This document shows, piece by piece, positions 6,091 through 7,312 of a stretch of DNA of 7,312 nucleotides. Below the pieces are notes generated by a model, which saw only the letters and a program-made list of their open reading frames with translations, ran no database searches and had not been told where the DNA came from. Position 1 is the stretch's first letter. Each line of letters begins with the position of its first letter. A program made the translations under genes and the position numbers. The DNA comes from Campylobacterales bacterium (GTDB lineage: Bacteria > Campylobacterota > Campylobacteria > Campylobacterales > SZUA-545), in NCBI GenBank assembly GCA_025800305.1, contig JAOXRY010000063.1:1-7312 (forward strand), read 5' to 3'.

Positions 6091-7001
6091 AAGATCAAAC
6101 TGTCATAACCATTACCAATATTAAAGGCTCAAGAAGCTACACCATCGATCAGGTAGTAAAAAAATATATTAGATATATTCTATCTTTTGCCATGGCATTT
6201 TTTATTTTGAGTATGTTTGTAATCTATTTTTTAGTAGGTGAAAAAGAGGCATATGATAATTTAAAAACGAAATATAAAGATCTTATTATGACTAACTCAG
6301 ATCTTGAGATCTCTATTAATCGTAAAAAGAATGAATTAGAAACAATTACATCAAAAATTGAAACAATTGAAACTATGGTTGGAATAAAGGCCATGGATAA
6401 TCTTGAAAATGAACAAAGATTAGATGTTGCAGCAATCTCTGCAAAAGAGAGAATGTTGATGTTTAGAAACATTCCAAGTGGAAAACCTCTTGATAAAATT
6501 GTAATTACTTCAAAATACGGATGGAGAGAGAATCCTTTAAGGCCTGGAAGAAGAGAATTTCATCCAGGAATTGATTTGAGAGCTCCTGTTGGAACACCTG
6601 TTTATGCTACTGCTGATGGTATTGTAAAACAGTCACGTGTTCATAATAAATGGAATAGAAAAGGTTATGGTAAACTTCTGATAATTGATCACAATTTAGG
6701 ATTTGAGACATTATATGGTCATCTAAATAAAATTGTTGTAAAAGCTGGTCAGTTTGTAAAAAAAGGTGATGTTGTAGCATATACGGGAAATACTGGGTTT
6801 TCTAGTGGTCCACATCTTCATTATGAAGTTCGTTATATAATGATGACATTAGAACCTATAAATTTTATATATTGGTCACATAAAAACTATGATGCTATCT
6901 TCCAAAAAGAGAAGAGAGCAAGATGGAAATCTTTAACTAAGGGAATAAAATGGCAGTCGATACTTCTGGAACAACAGTCATCGCCGAAGGAACAAAAATA
7001 A
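6075..7001 (+). CDS. Membrane-anchored M23 (LytM-type) peptidoglycan endopeptidase, Csd1-like
   Basis: This protein of up to 308 residues probably cuts peptide cross-links in peptidoglycan. A cytoplasmic N-terminus (about 1-32) is followed by one transmembrane helix (about 33-54), a periplasmic coiled coil (about 57-101), and an M23 domain (about 140-265). The zinc ligands are intact: H163 and D167 in HPGIDLRAP, and H249 in GPHLHYEV; H247 and H216 (YGHL) are the other active-site histidines. The full set argues for an active enzyme, like H. pylori Csd1 and unlike the inactive partner Csd2. By family and context it should work with the bactofilin on cell curvature. The start is uncertain: TTG 6075 has no ribosome site, while ATA 6087 has GGGAG 5 nt upstream and would overlap folC by 4 nt. 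The last 17 codons overlap the bactofilin gene in another frame. Confidence 0.92.
   Translation: MGEIIKDQTVITITNIKGSRSYTIDQVVKKYIRYILSFAMAFFILSMFVIYFLVGEKEAYDNLKTKYKDLIMTNSDLEISINRKKNELETITSKIETIETMVGIKAMDNLENEQRLDVAAISAKERMLMFRNIPSGKPLDKIVITSKYGWRENPLRPGRREFHPGIDLRAPVGTPVYATADGIVKQSRVHNKWNRKGYGKLLIIDHNLGFETLYGHLNKIVVKAGQFVKKGDVVAYTGNTGFSSGPHLHYEVRYIMMTLEPINFIYWSHKNYDAIFQKEKRARWKSLTKGIKWQSILLEQQSSPKEQK
6077..6081 (+). promoter_or_regulatory. Possible ribosome site pointing to a non-standard M23 start
   Basis: GGGAG lies inside the last codons of folC. It begins within the TTG at 6075 that is the nearest conventional in-frame start, so it cannot serve that codon, but it is 5 nt from an in-frame ATA at 6087, whose A plus the folC stop forms ATAA. 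This copies the ATGA junction of the preceding gene pair. Confidence 0.4.
6940..6943 (+). promoter_or_regulatory. Ribosome binding site of the bactofilin gene
   Basis: AGGG, within a longer AAGGGAA, ends 6 nt before the ATG at 6950. It lies inside the M23 coding sequence and fixes the bactofilin start, confirming that the two genes truly overlap. Confidence 0.7.
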
Positions 7002-7294
7002 ATGGTAAGGTTGAAGTAGAAGTAAAACTTCATGTTGATGGAAACATCGAAGGTACTATTGAGTCTTCAAACGTTGTAATTATTGGAGCAAAAGGTCTTA
7101 TTAAAGGCGAAGTTTTTGCAGAGAAGCTAGTTGTTAGCGGAGAGTTTGAAGGAAATGCAGACTGTAAAGATATTGAGATCTTAACAGGTGGTAAGATTGT
7201 TGGTGATATTGCCAGTTCTAATCTTGTAATTGAGTCTCAAGGTTTCTTTGAAGGAACTAGTAAAGTTAGAGTTGATAGTACACAACAAAGCTAA
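6950..7294 (+). CDS. ccmA: Bactofilin (polymer-forming cytoskeletal protein, CcmA of Helicobacter)
   Basis: Bactofilins self-assemble without nucleotides into cytoplasmic filaments, often membrane-associated, that localise cell-wall enzymes. This 114-residue protein is nearly all bactofilin domain (about 9-107), a right-handed beta-helix recognisable from repeated short strands ending in glycine turns: INGKVEV (17-23), VDGNIEGTIES (29-39), GLIKGEV (49-55), VSGEFEGNAD (62-71), GGKIVGDI (80-87) and GFFEGTS (98-104). The short polar tails at both ends are typical. The length suits the small Campylobacterota members. In H. pylori the bactofilin CcmA and neighbouring M23 peptidases Csd1/Csd2 are required for helical shape; the adjacent M23 gene here implies the same partnership. 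The symbol follows Helicobacter usage and is unrelated to the cytochrome-c maturation ATPase of the same name. Only 18 nt follow its stop, too few to identify the next gene. Confidence 0.94.
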   Translation: MAVDTSGTTVIAEGTKINGKVEVEVKLHVDGNIEGTIESSNVVIIGAKGLIKGEVFAEKLVVSGEFEGNADCKDIEILTGGKIVGDIASSNLVIESQGFFEGTSKVRVDSTQQS

Positions 7295-7312
7295 GATTGA
7301 GTTTATCCTACC

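Noticed and set aside
6224..6472. Antisense open frame of 82 codons inside the M23 gene
   Set aside because: It is the complement of the coiled-coil region, with no motif, and conflicts with a well-supported gene on the plus strand.
7297..7312. Possible start of another plus-strand gene (TTG at 7297) after the bactofilin
   Set aside because: Only 16 nt are visible and the ribosome site is weak. In H. pylori I recall mfd follows ccmA, but nothing here allows that call.
1..7312. Mobile elements, CRISPR arrays, tRNA or rRNA genes
   Set aside because: I saw no transposase or integrase motifs, no direct-repeat/spacer pattern, no cloverleaf-like segment and no shift in base composition between genes.

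Overview
The window is about 30 % GC and gene-dense. It most likely comes from a member of the Campylobacterota (epsilonproteobacteria), probably a free-living one of the Sulfurimonas/Arcobacter kind. Three things point there. The run folC - M23 peptidase - bactofilin matches the order I recall for the Helicobacter pylori cell-shape locus (folC, csd2, csd1, ccmA). The histidine kinase has an AHHWRQPLN H-box, of the type common in that phylum. Genes are packed with overlapping stops and starts, with some TTG starts. The genus is inference.

Left part (1-4145, all on +). The window opens in the 3' end of an unidentified gene, possibly pseudopilin-like. Next is a kinase-fold phosphotransferase of the choline-kinase/EcKinase type (199-1161), whose start codon lies in the loop of a 12-bp perfect inverted repeat. 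After a 49-nt gap come a secreted di-heme cytochrome c peroxidase (1211-2158) and, overlapping it by 8 nt, a membrane PAS-domain sensor histidine kinase (2151-4145). No response regulator lies in the window. The peroxidase and kinase look translationally coupled. A link between periplasmic peroxide or redox state and the kinase is plausible but unproven.

Middle (4150-4531). A 91-residue single-pass membrane protein of unknown function is on the minus strand and converges on the kinase gene with only 4 nt between stop codons. Upstream of it, a 106-nt divergent intergenic region carries candidate promoters in both directions and a small imperfect dyad.

Right part (4532-7294, all on +). This is a compact four-gene operon with every junction overlapping: a short YrdC/Sua5-family protein (TTG start), folC, an M23 (LytM-type) endopeptidase with a membrane anchor and coiled coil, and a bactofilin. 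The last two presumably act together on peptidoglycan to set cell curvature, as their H. pylori counterparts do. The first two are housekeeping genes (tRNA t6A-type modification, by family, and folate polyglutamylation).

No tRNA, rRNA, CRISPR array, insertion sequence or convincing intrinsic terminator is visible. The oddest sequence-level feature is the excess of the palindrome AGATCT: I count 25 copies in 7.3 kb, against roughly 2-3 expected from base composition.
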